In this document: piece after piece, positions 42,254 to 54,565 of the stretch
Layout of the letters: each line of letters begins with the position of its first letter
Position numbering within the stretch: the stretch's first letter is position 1
Assembly: GCA_036346375.1 (NCBI GenBank)
Contig: CM070512.1
Span: 42,764,466-42,828,465, forward strand
Direction of reading: 5' to 3'
Origin: Guadua angustifolia
Taxonomy: Eukaryota; Streptophyta; Magnoliopsida; Poales; Poaceae
Length of the DNA stretch: 64,000 bases
Notes under the pieces: generated by a model
What the model saw: only the letters and a program-made list of their open reading frames with translations
Told to the model about the DNA's origin: nothing
The model's database searches: none
Made by a program: the position numbers and the translations under genes

Positions 42254-43797
42254 ACGGTGAGGTACTGCTCGCAGGGGGAAATTTAAATTTATTGAGGAGT
42301 TTTGATAAAGAGACCAAATAGTGCAAGATGACACTGGTGTCGAGGGCAAGACTTGTCAGGATGGGCAGGGACCACGGTGTAGCATGGCAGCGAGCGTGAG
42401 TTGGGGCCGAGGACAACGGTGGCATTTCGGGCGGATCAGAACGAAGGAGATGAGCCGCAACCAGCCAATTAAAATGGATGGAGTGAGGAGTGTTGTGCAT
42501 GGTGACTTGGTGAGATTCTCGACAAAAACTCACGGTCAAGCTTGACAAATCATGCATAGCTCGTGTGGCTATATATGGTTTGCGATTGATGCTGTCTTCG
42601 ACGTGGGGAAGGGGTAGAGTAGAGCGTCGCGAGGCGCGGTTGGCAAGAGTCAAGCGTTCGGTTTTTGCAATGGCGCTCTTTATAAACAGTGAAGGCATTT
42701 GGCAATGGCAGGTGCGATGCGTGGAGGACGATGACTACGTGCGGGCTTGGCTTGTCAGTAGCGAAAGGGAGAATAAGAGAGAGTTGGTGCCTTGGTGGGT
42801 TCGGTGCAGGGGCATAGCTAGTAGTTAGTATAGTTGTGCCACGACACAACCAATGCTTCAGTCTATCGTGTATTTTTTAGTCCACGTAAACGTAGTTAGC
42901 AGGAAGATAGAACATCGCAGACTCGCAGTCACTACTGATTCGTTCAATACTTCAATCGTTCTTCATTGTTGAGCAGCGCCTCTGTGCATGTGCTTATGCG
43001 TCAGGCAATTGGATTTGAATTTAGATTTTGGATCACGATAGGCCATAGGGTATTTTGTGCTTATGCGGTTGTATTTTTTTTAGTTGGATCAAACTTACTT
43101 AAAATTCTGGCTACGCTACTGGTTCGATGAAAGTTATTTTCATATGAGAGAGGCAGAAAAAGGGATGTGACTGAGGAAGGAGAACTTGCAGGTAGGATTG
43201 GGCCGAACGGGGGTGGACTAGGCCGAAGAGAGGGAATTTGGGCCATGAAGAGGATCAAATTTTTAATGCTTTTCCAAAATTTTTAATTACAGACATCAGT
43301 TTCAAATTTTGAAAATTAGCAAGCCAACTCTAAAAATTATGAAATTTTTTCATAAAGTACTTTAGATTATTTAGAACTGAATTAAATTATCAGAAGGTCT
43401 TGATCTGGTTTTAATTAATTACAGAAATTCATTTTTAGCTTCTGAAAATTAAGAAAACATAAAAACAATGAAATAATGATCTTGAAATTAATTAATTAAT
43501 CAGTTTTTGAAATTTGAGACGTCACACGTAAAAAAAACCAAAAATTTCGAAACGGAGCGAGTACTATGTTTATGTACGCAGTTACAACTAAAGGGCAGCG
43601 GCCCACGGATATATCGGAGCAACGGGAGAAACGGATCAAACGAACAATACGTTAACACCGTTCGGTTCGGCGCAGTCGGTAGGCCACGTGGCGCACGGCC
43701 AGATCAGTTCGCAATCCCTACGCGGTTAAGTACTGCAGATAAGACAATCCAGATTTATTAATTTATCCTTAGTTATCCCCTAGCTTATCCGTTCTGT
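42254..43797. other. Upstream intergenic region of the hexose transporter
   Basis: No supported gene. The first 600 bp has GC-rich frames without motifs. The rest is A/T-rich sequence containing fragments typical of rice repeats. Confidence 0.4.
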
Positions 43798-43798
43798 C

Positions 43799-43808
43799 TA
43801 TATATATC
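43799..43808 (+). promoter_or_regulatory. TATA box of the hexose transporter gene
   Basis: TATATATATC about 90 nt upstream of the ATG at 43896, in a C/T-rich context that fits a short plant leader. Confidence 0.65.
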
Positions 43809-43895
43809 TTCCCTTCCTCGTACGTACTCGATCGCCTCACTCGTGCCTCCTAGCTCCCAGATAGATCAATTGTACGTGTTGGTGGGATATAGATT

Positions 43896-45622
43896 ATGGC
43901 CGGAGGTTTCGCGGTTTCCGATGGCAAGGCCGGCGCCGGCCGCCGCGAGTTCAAGGGGAAGATCACGTGGTACGTCTGGATCTGCGGCATCATCGCCGCC
44001 ACCAGCGGCCTCATGTTCGGCTACGACGTCGGCATATCAGGTACGTATGTGTTGCATTATTGCATGGGTCGTCGTCGTATGATCGATAGAATCGATAGAT
44101 TGGTGTTACTTTGCAATGGTGATCGACGGTGCGTCCGTGCGCGTACGTGTGCTGTAGGTGGGGTGACGGCCATGGACGACTTCCTGCTGCGCTTCTTCCC
44201 GGCGGTGTACGCGAGGAAGCACCGCGCCAGGGAGAACAACTACTGTAAGTTCGACGACCAGCGTCTGCAGCTCTTCACATCGTCGCTCTACCTCGCCGCG
44301 CTCGTGGCCAGCTTCGTGGCGTCCATGCTGTGCACGCGATTCGGCCGCAAGCGCACCATGCAGGCCGCCTCCGTCTTCTTCCTCGTCGGGACGGGGCTCT
44401 GTGCCGGCGCCACCAACCTCATTATGCTCATCGTTGGCCGCATCTGCCTCGGCATCGGCGTGGGCTTCGGCAACCAGGCCGCGCCGCTCTTCCTCTCCGA
44501 GATCGCCCCGGCGCACATCCGCGGCGCGCTCAACATCCTCTTCCAGCTCGATGTCACCATCGGCATCCTCATCGCCAACGTTGTCAACTACTTCACCTCC
44601 AACATCCACCCCAATGGCTGGAGGTACTCGCTCGGCGGAGCAGCGGCCCCGGCGGCGGTGCTGTTCCTCGGGTCTCTGATCATCACCGAGACGCCGACGA
44701 GCCTAGTCGAGCGCGGGCGCCGCGAGGCCGGCCGAGCCACGCTGGAGAAGATCCGCGGCACCGCGGAAGTGGACGACGAGTTCGAGGAGATCAACTCCGC
44801 CTGCGAGGCGGCTGCCGCGCTGCGCGAGGAGGAGAAGCCGTTCCGGAGGCTCATGCGCCGGGAGAGCCGGCCGCCGCTGGTGATCGCCATCGTCATGCAG
44901 GTGTTCCAGCAGTTCACCGGCATCAACGCCATCATGTTCTACGCGCCCGTGCTGTTCCAGACCATGGGCTTCGAGAGCAACGGCTCCCTCCTCTCCGCCG
45001 TCATGACCGGCGGCGTCAACGTCCTCTCCACCCTCGTCTCCATCGTCCTCGTCGACAAGATCGGCCGCCGCAAGCTCCTGCTCGAGGCCTGCGTCCAAAT
45101 GCTCATTGCCCAGGTGATTCATCACTCGTCAGTTGATCACCCAATCTCGTGCATACTAAACTCACGCACAAATATTTGCAGACGGCGATTGGGGGGGTCA
45201 TGTGGGTGCACGTGAAGGCGAACAATAACCCTAGCGAGGGGTGGGCGGTGGCCACCGTGGTGCTCATCTGCGTCTACGTGTCGAGCTTCGCTTGGTCGTG
45301 GGGGCCCCTGGGATGGCTGATCCCGTCGGAGACGTTCCCGCTGGAGACGCGGACGGCGGGCTTCTCCTTCGCGGTGAGCTCCAACATGCTGTGCACCTTC
45401 TTCATCGCGCAGGCCTTCCTGTCCATGATGTGCACCATGCGCGCCTTCATCTTCTTCTTCTTCGCCATCTGGATCGTCGTCATGGCGGCCTTCGTTGTCG
45501 CGCTGCTGCCGGAGACCAAGGGCGTGCCCATCGACGAGATGGTCGACAGGGTGTGGCGCCGGCACTGGTTCTGGAAGAGGTGCTTCGGCGACGCTGACGA
45601 GGCTAAGATCAATAACTGCTGA
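43896..45622 (+). CDS. STP/MST-type monosaccharide-H+ symporter
   Basis: Exons 43896-44040, 44158-45113 and 45182-45622 give 513 residues, the usual STP length. The protein imports hexoses with protons at the plasma membrane (family knowledge). The N-terminus MAGGFAVSDGK is followed by TM1 ending GLMFGYDVGISG|GVTAMDDF across intron 1, the position conserved in STP genes. Further MFS sugar-transporter marks: RFGRKRTM, GRICLGIGVGFGNQAAPLFL, ETPTSLVERG (PETPxSLIERG type), QQFTGINAIMFYAPVLFQ, DKIGRRKLL, WLIPSETFPLETRTAG and LPETKGVPIDEM. Twelve hydrophobic segments are apparent. High coding GC is typical of grass genes. Intact. Which family member it is cannot be fixed from sequence alone. Confidence 0.95.
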
Positions 45623-47290
45623 TATATGATCTGATATTTATGCGTTTAGCTTGTTACGTAAATATAATATTTGCATGTTAATGATAATTACCTGCGGCAT
45701 GTACCAAAATTGCTCCGAGAACATAATGTTGCACTTTGGAGGCAATAATATACAGGGTGTGTCTAGGAATCATTTAGATGTTTTTTCTAACAAATCAGCC
45801 AAAATATTTTTTTCAAACGTATGCAATATTTTCTTTCGATAACAATAGAAATGCGGTACAGTAAACAAATGTTGCAAGCGTTGAAAAAAAATGTTGCACA
45901 TGTCAAAAAAAATATTGCAAGAGGCTCTCAAATTTGGATGATTTTAGCAAACAAAACATCGGGTGATGTTTATCAAAATCTTAAAAGAAATCGGATTTTC
46001 CTACTATATTAAATATATTTTAGAGACATAGGTTTCATTTCATAGGTTGTTGGAGGAAATCCCATTACCTCCTGTATCGGATACCCCAGACTCTACGAAT
46101 GGGCAGGGCTGGTTAGGCCGGCTAGCGACGGGACAACACGGGCTGCGTGGCTGGGCTGGCTGAGCCGGTGCATGGGAAAACAGTTGCGAAAGTAGGCCAG
46201 TCCGAGAGAGAGAGAGAGAGACAAGTCGGTGTAAGCAATTCCGGCCTAAAGACCTAGTAGTATTTTTAATTAGTTTCTATATTTAAAAAATATCAAAAAC
46301 CAAAAGAGGAAAAATAATATAGAAAATGGACGTGACCAATTTCTAGAAAAAGTTTGGAAAATACTTCCAAGCACAAGAAATCTAAATAAAATAATTTTGA
46401 TAATTGTTGACGTTGGACTTAATCACATTAAATCTTTTACTTATAAAAGTCTCGATTAAGCTTTAATTAGTGAGAAATATTAGTGAATGTTTTTTGGAGG
46501 GCTGAACTACAGAAAGGAACTTCTAAAGGGCAAAAATTGAGATGTTACACTAGCTTTATAGGTGATGTTTTGGTTTATACCATTTTGAGGATTGAGCGTT
46601 TGTTTCCTAATGCCAATTCTACATACTTAGACTTTTGCTAGAGTTATGAACTCTTGAAGACCCAGATTTGTCTTCTGCTTTGTTAATGTTTGTGCGCTTA
46701 CACCTGCTGGTGGTTTACTCAATTTTTTTTTTTTTGTAAAAAGCGTTTGAATAAAATATTCTAGTTTTTCTTGTTGAGATTAGTTCTATAGACTTTCGAA
46801 GTATAAGGTCTGGTAATAAAGACTTATTTTAAGGAGATTTTTATATTTTGACTATTGGAGCGAATTCATCTTAAGTTGAAGATTATTAAAGTGTGATTCA
46901 AATTCATCATCATGTTCGTGTCAAATACTGTGCTAGAGGTGGCACTGAGTAGTGCATGCGCCAAGCTGTGTCACGTGTGAGAATGTATGACACATCCAAC
47001 TCTGATTCAGTTCCATTCTCCATTTGGAACTCTTGTGTTCATAGTCTACCCCCAGAGTTGCACATTTTAGAAATGCTGAAGTTCTCGATGCTTGTAATCT
47101 CTCCTCATATAGTGATACTCTATCTTTGTGAGTCCGTGGTTTTTTCACAAGGACTCTTCACGTTAAATCCATATCTTCCGTTATTTTTATCCTTTATTAT
47201 CTCTCGTGAGTTTTGTAACATAAGTTATAAATAGTAACGGTCAAAGTCTTATCTTAGATACCGTGAAAATTCAAAAAGTTAAGTAAAAAA
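45623..47290. other. Intergenic stretch, no gene seen
   Basis: 3' flank of the transporter followed by A/T-rich sequence. A short (GA)n microsatellite lies at about 46204-46222. No supported coding region. Confidence 0.45.
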
Positions 47291-47527
47291 TGTTGTGAGA
47301 TAAGGAAACCTAAACTAAATATGGTTAGAACTCTATCTCTTCTTAATGTGGTCGAATCCAAACTCTCTCTCACACCGCTATATATATATCGGATGCCCCC
47401 TCATTGTAAACAATTGAATCAATAAAGCGAGAGAGAGCTTCACCCATACATTGTGTCTATTGTTCTTGCTCCCGTGATTGCATCTACAATTGGTGATTGA
47501 TCGTTGATGTTCGAACGTTTTACAACA
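47291..47527 (+). repeat. 5' LTR of the copia element
   Basis: 237 bp with a TATATATATATC box (about 47379-47390) and AATAAAG near 47423. It ends ACAACA just before the primer-binding site. Confidence 0.9.
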
Positions 47528-47542
47528 CGTTATCAGCATGAG
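47528..47542 (+). other. Primer-binding site of the copia element
   Basis: CGTTATCAGCATGAG, one base from the CGTTATCAGCACGAG motif that follows the LTR in many plant copia elements of the same gag type. The priming tRNA is not assigned here. Confidence 0.6.
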
Positions 47543-49278
47543 TCTCTACCACAAGAAGGAGGATCGTCGACTACAACGAACGACTACTACCGGCGATTGA
47601 TCGCCCGATCTGATCTGCAATCAACTCGTTATCACGCCGGCACCCACTCGGATTGCCGAAAAAGTCCTACGCGACTCTATCCTACGCGATAGTTTACAAA
47701 ATTTCTCCTACAGGTCGAATCCAGGTATTAAATTGGCATAACCTATTGAATCGCGTTCTTCGCTAACCTTCGACCCTGCAGATCGTTCAATCATATCATC
47801 TGTGCATACCGATATTGCGATGTTTTAAGCTACTGTTCATAAAAAATAAACACATGAACAGTCAATTAAATCCTGCAGATTGTTCTTCCACTAATTATAG
47901 ATTACTTGTTAACCTAATCTAACGTTGCGATTAGAAGTTAGTGTTCAGCAAATAAAATCAAAAGGCATGCGTCGGCAGTAGCTAGCCGACCATTGCTCGT
48001 GTTGCTTTTACTTAATCACATGGCATAGCTAGCTGCTATGACGCGCGCCCCTGTTGGACGCTAAGCAGTCTGGACGGAGCATCGCGTACCGAGGCGCCGT
48101 CTCCCGTTCGCGCTGCCGACCACCGTCCCTGCTGGACGTCCGCCAGCGCACGCCCGCACCGCCGCTCGCCCCCATTGGGACAGAACCAGTCGCTAGCCAC
48201 CGCCCTGCTCGCGTGCCCGGCGACGGCGCCTCGCACTCGCACTTGCCCCAGAAGCGGCAGCAGCGGACGCGGCGCTCGCAGCGTTCACGCTAGTGGCACC
48301 GAGCCCTCGCGCCGTCGACACTGTCCACCCACGTCAGCTCCTCGCCCGAAGCGAGCTCGCCCAGCTGCGCCGCCGCCATCTTCTTGCCTTCCTGCGGCAG
48401 AGAACCGAGCGGCAGCTAATGCCCTTGTCTCCCGGGCCGTCGTGGGTCAGAGGCCATGCGGGCTAATTAGCCCAGCTGGCTGTCCGGCCGTTTAGGCCAG
48501 GATACTGAGTAGGCTGTACGGCCAGTGTCCGTACGGCATGTCGATAATGATGATAACAATTATAATCAATTTTTCAGTTATTTCGAAAAATGGTTATTAA
48601 ATTCTGAAATTTGATAATAAATCCTAGAAATTGATTTTCTAGGCATATGGACTTCCATAAATTTTGATAAATGAGTATTTAGCATATTTTGGAAGTTTTC
48701 ATGCTCTGGGTTTTATTTTCTTGCTTAATGCCATGATTTATATGTGATGAAATTTATGTTCGGCTATTAAGTAATTCCAAAATTGCTTAGTAATTATCAG
48801 AAATACTATAAAATTATGTAAATAATCAAGCTATTAAAACAATTTTGGGCTTGAGGGCATAAGTGGTTGGGTTTTTTATTTCTGTTTTGAAGGAACGGAT
48901 ACATGACAATTGGTGTCTAAGGAAAACACACATGAGGCTAGGTTTCTTAATTAGCGCCCGAAATCGGGAAATGCTCCTTCCCTCATGTGAGCCCTCGAGG
49001 CGGGTTGACCTGGCCAAGAGTCATGTTGACGGAGGCATTCATTACATGTTTTCATACCCAACCAACGAGAGTTACATAAGATGTAATTAGTATTATGTCA
49101 GGATTATTTCACGTTGAAATTTATCCTTCTGTTAATTAGTAATTCTGAAAATTACTTAATAATTAGCAGAAAATTATAAAAATACTGAATAGATATAGAC
49201 CAGACTTTACTGATTCAATATTAATCATGCAAAATAATATTTTATCTAAAGTAAAATCCCTGTTTGTTTGCATATAGG
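47543..49278 (+). other. Unusually long leader of the copia element
   Basis: About 1.7 kb between primer site and gag. It includes a GC-rich island (48030-48500) whose frames are Arg/Ala/Pro-rich without recognisable domains. It may be captured or inserted DNA. Confidence 0.5.
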
Positions 49279-50396
49279 ATATGTCTGACATCGCAAAGAA
49301 AGAGTTTGCTGAGCTTGCTCTGAATGGCAGCAACTACCTCACTTGGGCAATGGATGCCAAGATCAACTTGACAGCCCTATCTCTTGGAGCCACAATTTCC
49401 TAGCCTGAAGCTGGTGCTCCGGCTCTCCTTGAAACCGTTAAGTGCGCAGCTTTGCACTTCCTGAGGTACCATCTCCATGCGGACCTGAAGGCCAAATATA
49501 TGATGGAGGAGGATCCGCTGGCCCTATGGAATTCCCTGAAGGAACGATATAACCAGCAAAGATCCGTTCTTCTGCCAGAAGCACAACGTGAATGGACCCT
49601 CCTGCGCTTCCAAGATTTTAAATCAGTGGCAACATATAACTCTGCCATGCACAAAATTATTGCCAAACTAGCATTTTGTGACCAGAAAATCATAGAAGCT
49701 GAAAAGATTGATAAGACTTTGTGCACATTCCACCCCAACATGAGAATACTGCAGCAACAGTATCGTCATGCAAAGTACCAGAAGTACTCTGAACTGATAT
49801 GCGTTTTGCTAGAAGCAGAAAAGCATGATGAACTTCTAATGAAGAATCATCAAGTCCTACCTACTAGGAGTCATGCATTGCCTAAAGCACATGCAACCGC
49901 TCAGTAGGCTAGCAGTAGCCGAGGCCGCAGAAAGGGCCAAAAACAGAAAGGGGATAAATGGAAGAATGACAAAAATCATAAAGGAAGAGATAAATCCCAG
50001 TGGAAAACAAAAGAAAATGGATCAGGTCGCTTCCAGAAGAAAGGACCAACAAATAATGCTGCTGATCCTAAACAACCATGCTATAGGTGTGGATGTCCTG
50101 GTCATTGATCATGTACATGTCGCACCCCAAAGCATTTGGTGGAGTTGTACATGAAATCCACTAGGAGATTCCAGAAGAATCAAGGGAAAAAGGCGGAGGC
50201 GCACTTCACTTCTCAACCTGTTGTTGACAATAAAATGGAGCTAGATGATGATCAAGCCTCTGACCCCATAGAAGAATTCAAGAAGGGCCTCCTTGGTTAT
50301 GGTGATACTCCCATGGAAAAGGATGATCTCATTGGAGATGAGTTGAAAGAATTCCTGAAGAATAAAAAACAAGTCCCAGGAGGACGATATAAATGA
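49279..50396 (+). pseudogene. Copia gag with zinc knuckle
   Basis: Starts MSDIAKKEFAELALNGSNYL, like the common plant copia gag type. An in-frame TAG lies at 49402-49404, then ADLKAKYMMEEDPLALWNSL, KERYNQQRSVLLPEAQREW and FQDFKSVATYNSAMHKII. The CCHC knuckle reads CYRCGCPGH, then a TGA at about 50106 (where a residue is expected) before SCTCRTPKHLVELY. The final segment 50136-50396 is Asp/Glu-rich. No protease is recognisable between this and the integrase. Confidence 0.82.
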
Positions 50397-50699
50397 TTTA
50401 TATGGAGATATGGAGTAGTCTCCCAGTTTTCCTTTAGAGTCGATGTCGTATTATCCTTTAGAGACTCCTTAAGAGCCTCATTTATCAGCTTAGTCTTTGT
50501 GTTCCTGAATGAACAATGGTCTACGCTCCTGTTGAGTGATTATCAGTCAAATTTAATAAAGTGTGATTTTTCCAGTAAATTTATTTAATCATGCTATGCT
50601 ATTTAAGTTGCAATGAAAACCTGAAGTTTATGTTGCGATGGAAATCATAGTTAAAACCCCAGAAATATTTAAGATCTGGCATGATCGTTTGGGTCATCC

Positions 50700-51533
50700 T
50701 GGGTTGAATATGATGAGAAGAATAATAAATAATTCTGCTGGCCACAATATAAAAAATTACAGCCTTTCCTAAATCTGAAGATTTTATGTGCCCTGCTTGT
50801 GCTAAAGGAAAGCTGATAGTACGTCCCTCTCACCTTAAAATTAGGGAAGAATCACTGAATTTTCTGGAAAGAATTCAAGGTGATATCTGTGGACCAATTC
50901 AGCCCCTGTCGGACCCCTTCAGATATTTTATGGTGCTAATAGGTGCTTCTACTAGATGGTCCCATGTATGTCTCTTATCTACTAGGAGCCATGCCTTTGC
51001 TAAATTAATCGCCCAAATCATTAAATTAAGAGCCTCCTTTCCAGAAGAAAGGATTAAGTCCATTCGAATGGACAATATTGGCGAGTTTACCTCAAAAGCA
51101 TTTAATGATTGTTGTATGGCTCTAGGCATTAATGTAGAGCATCTTATACCTATTGTCCACACTAAAAATGGCCCTACAAAGTCATTATATTAAAAAGAAC
51201 AAAACTTACCATATTGCTTGGCCGTTCTTGCAGAATAATTGGCTTCCCACCAGTTGTTGGGGCCACGCAGTGCTGCATACTGCGATAATAATTCAACTCA
51301 GACCAACTGCATATTACGAAATTTCCCCATTGCAGATAGTGCGTGGAAAAGAATTAAGTATTCCCCATCTGCTAAAATTTGGTTGTACTATATACATGCC
51401 AATCTCTTCACCACAGCATACAACCATAGGACCTCACCAGAAGTTGAGGATCTATGTGGGTTATGAATCTCCGTCATGTATTAAAATATCTAGAGTCTAT
51501 GACAGGAGATTTGTACACGGCTCGGTACACTGA
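50700..51533 (+). pseudogene. Copia integrase
   Basis: GAG-preintegrase remnant KIWHDRLGHPGLNMMRRI near 50677, CPACAKGKL of the HHCC finger at 50786, then the catalytic core ERIQGDICGPIQPL, ASTRWSHVCLLSTRSHAFAK, IRMDNIGEFTSKAFNDCCMA. A frameshift near 51170 is followed by WLPTSCWGHAVLHTAIIIQL and PLQIVRGKELSIPHLLKFGC at 51153-51533. The domain order places it before the RT, as in copia. Confidence 0.83.
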
Positions 51534-52392
51534 TCACACTAAGGACATTTTTCGGCATTAGGGGGAGATAAGTACCACATTAGAGAATGCCGAGTCCTTA
51601 GATCCACGCACTACGGAGACGAACTTGAAGTTCGAGGGATAATGAATCTGGAATAAATAAGCTAATAATCTGCCAAATGCCTTCACTGGTCGTAAGGGAG
51701 TGAAAGATCTCATATACCTGTAGTATATGCACCTGAAAGAGTGGAAATACCCTACAAGAATATTGAACCCACTCTTGACCCTCATGATAAGGAGAGGGGG
51801 AGGCCTCCAAATGCACGGGACTCAATTCCGCAGAGACGTCTGCAGAAGTAGAGAACCGAACAAATGAGAACACTACCTGTGATAGTAGAAGAAGCTCAAC
51901 CTGATGTTGAGAAAATCCCTGAAGTGAACCATCTTGGAGATGATAACATCCTTGAAGTGATTCATCCTGAAGATGATAACCTCAGCGTATATTTGCGCAC
52001 ACAATTCCACGCTGGGAAGTCGGAACACTCAGACTCCGTCGTTGTGGGAAATCACGAGGAGCTGGAAGAAATTTATATAGATATATCTCCGAAGTGATGC
52101 AGGAGAAATGAATAAAAGAAATATTACAATTGTCGACATATATTTGCCTCTAAAATTGCTAAAAACTGGATCCAGATCCAGAGTCCATGGCAGAGTGCTA
52201 GAAGCGCTCAGATAGGGTCAAAAGAAGCAATTGAGGCAGCGCTCGCTTAATAAGAGGAAAGTTTCTGGTCCTGTTAACTGAATATTTCCTAAAGTAATTC
52301 CTTGCAGGATCAAATGGGTTTTTCATCCAGAAGAGAAATGAAAATACCCAGGTGGTGAGATATAAAAAGCGAGGCTTGTAGCACAAGGGTTC

Positions 52393-52911
52393 ATGCAGAA
52401 ACCCGGCATCGATTACGATGAAACCTATTCTCCTGTGTTGAGTGGAATAACGTTCCGATATTTAATTTCAATGGCAGTTGGCTTAAATTTAGAAATGCAG
52501 TTGATGGATGTGGTGACCGCATATTTATATGGGTCACTGGATTCAAACATTTATATGAAAGTCCCTGAAGGAATAAAAGTCCCGGATCCTAATAATTGTA
52601 ACATGTATAGTGTCAAACTGCAGAGATCGCTATACGGATTAAAACAGTCCGGAAGAATGTGGTATAACCAGCTTAGTGAGTTCCTCCTGAAGAAGGGATA
52701 CTCCAATAATGATGATTGTCCCTGTGTGTTCATAAAGAAATCCCAGAATAGATTATGTATCATTTTAGTGTATATCGATGATCTGAATATCATCGGAACC
52801 ACAGAGGAAATAAAGGAAGCAAGTGCTTACCCCATGACGGAGTTTGAGATGAAAGATTTGGGTAAAACTAAATTTTGCTTAGGCATGCAGCTAAAGCATC
52901 TCCCAGAATGA
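52393..52911 (+). pseudogene. Copia reverse transcriptase
   Basis: 172 residues: GIDYDETYSPVLSGITFRYL, MQLMDVVTAYLYGSLDSNIY, LQRSLYGLKQSGRMWYNQL and the catalytic LVYIDDLNIIGTTEE. It is preceded by stops and ends with an in-frame TGA at 52909-52911. The start of the RT domain (52260-52390) is readable only in shifted frames. Confidence 0.88.
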
Positions 52912-52947
52912 ATTCTTGTTCACCAGTCTTCCTATACCCGGAAGGTA

Positions 52948-53745
52948 TTGGAGAGGTTTAATATGGATAAATCACATCCCTTGAAAACCCCTATGGTTGT
53001 CAGATCCCTCGAAGTGGATAAAGACCCATTCAGACCGAGGATGGAAAATGAGGAAGTTTTAGGACCTGAAGTCCCATATTTAAGTGCTATCGGAGCACTT
53101 ATGTACCTTGCGAACTGCACAAGGCCTGATATTGTATTCGTAGTGAATTTGCTAGCAAGGCATAGTGCAGCCCCAACCAGAAGATATTGGGTTGGTGTAA
53201 AGACTTTACTTAAATACCTCCAAGGTACTCAAGATTTCGGATTGTTTTTCCAAAGGAACCAAGACTCGACCATGGTGGGATATACGGATGCTGGCTATCT
53301 GTCTGATCCCCACAGTGCCAAATCTCAGACTGGTTTTGTGTTCCTCGGCGATTAGTACAAACGTTTCTTGGTGGTTTTGTAAATGACCTTGGTAGCAACT
53401 TCTACCAACCACTCAGAGATTATAGCCCCATATGAAGCCTCACGTGAATGTGTTTGGTCATGACGCAGATTAGCCATATCCAGAAATCGTGTGGCCTTAA
53501 CACCGTCGATACCCCCACAATTGTCTATGAAGATAATTCTGCTTGTGTTGCACAAATGTAATTGGGTTATATAAAGAGCAACATCACGAAGCATATTGCT
53601 CCTAAGTTATTCTATCCTCACGAACTCCAGAAGAGTGGTGAGATAAAGATCTTACAAACTAAGTCATGTGAAAATCTCGCAATTTATTTACCAAGTCCTT
53701 GTCTAAATCCATATTTCAAAGATACGTTAAAGGCATTGGAATGAG
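52948..53745 (+). pseudogene. Copia RNase H
   Basis: 52948-53355 shows VLERFNMDKSHPLKTPMVVR-like text, YLSAIGALMYLANCTRPDIV, VKTLLKYLQGTQDFGLFF and VGYTDAGYLSDPHSAKSQTG, the copia RNase H entry region. A TAG at 53353 interrupts it. Later parts (about 53400-53745) continue in other frames (HIAPKLFYPHELQKSGEIKI). Confidence 0.83.
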
Positions 53746-54029
53746 AAGACTTAGAGAGATGCAAAATTCAGGGGGAGGAAACCCTTGAACAATAACCCTT
53801 ATTGCGATCCTAAAGGTCCAAATAAAACCTTGAAGGTTATAAGTTGTACTCTTTTCCCTTTGTGAGTTTTCCTTAAGTTTTCTCACATAAAGGTTTTTAA
53901 TGAGGCAACTAGTGCAACATAGCGTGCGAGTGCAATGTACTCTTTTCTCCATCTCTTTTTTCCCACTGGGTTTTTGGGTGGAGTTTTTAACGAGACATAT
54001 GCATTACGCTATATTCGACCAAGGGGGAG

Positions 54030-54266
54030 TGTTGTGAGATAAGGAAACCTAAACCAAATATGGTTAGGACTCTATCTCTCCCTAATGTGGTCGAATTCGA
54101 ACTCTTTCTCACACCGCTATATATATCGGGTGCCCCCTCATTGTAAACAATTGAATCAATAAAGCGAGAGAGAACTCCACCCATACATTGTGTCTATTAT
54201 TCTTGCTCCCGCGATTACATCTACAATTGGTGATTGATCGTTGGTGTTCGACGACGTTTTACAACA
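54030..54266 (+). repeat. 3' LTR of the copia element
   Basis: 237 bp, collinear with the 5' LTR, preceded by the polypurine tract at 54019-54029. Confidence 0.9.
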
Positions 54267-54565
54267 AGGGAGAGTGATATGTAACATTACATGGAAATAT
54301 TGGAGATCCAGATAAACTAGATGTTATTATTTGAGACATAATTTGTACGGACGTACTGTAACGTGAGGACTGAAAACACTTCCCTAAACTTCAAGATGAT
54401 CATGTTCTTAAACCTATTCGTAATATACTAAAATAGATGTAGCATCATATATAAGAGCAATATATAATAACTTCGTTGACCAGACAAAACTGGTTTTGAA
54501 ACTTAGGGATACGAAAAACTAGCGTAGTTAGGCCATCGCTTTTGGTCGTTGGAATACAAGATAAA

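Larger units (their letters stand above)
47291..54266 (+). mobile_element. Aged Ty1/copia retrotransposon
   Basis: Two 237-bp LTRs (47291-47527 and 54030-54266) begin TGTTGTGAGA and end ACAACA. CGTTATCAGCATGAG follows the 5' LTR and the purine tract CAAGGGGGAG precedes the 3' LTR. Domain order gag, integrase, RT, RNase H on the + strand is copia order. The LTRs differ at about 15 positions and all genes have stops or frameshifts. The flanks (AAAAA and AGGGA) do not match, so the target duplication has decayed or the ends have recombined. Confidence 0.88.

Noticed and set aside
42228..42849. - strand frames of 99-156 residues between the CACTA end and the transporter
   Set aside because: Ser/His/Pro-rich without recognisable domain and partly overlapping the CACTA terminus; not supportable as a gene.
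44106..45612. Large - strand and alternative + strand frames in the hexose transporter
   Set aside because: These are shadows caused by very high GC at third positions; the symporter frame carries all the motifs.
46204..46222. (GA)n run as a regulatory GAGA element
   Set aside because: A short microsatellite far from any promoter; no evidence of function.
48036..48495. GC-rich frames in the copia leader as a gene
   Set aside because: Low-complexity Arg/Ala/Pro composition and open in several frames; kept only as a finding about composition.
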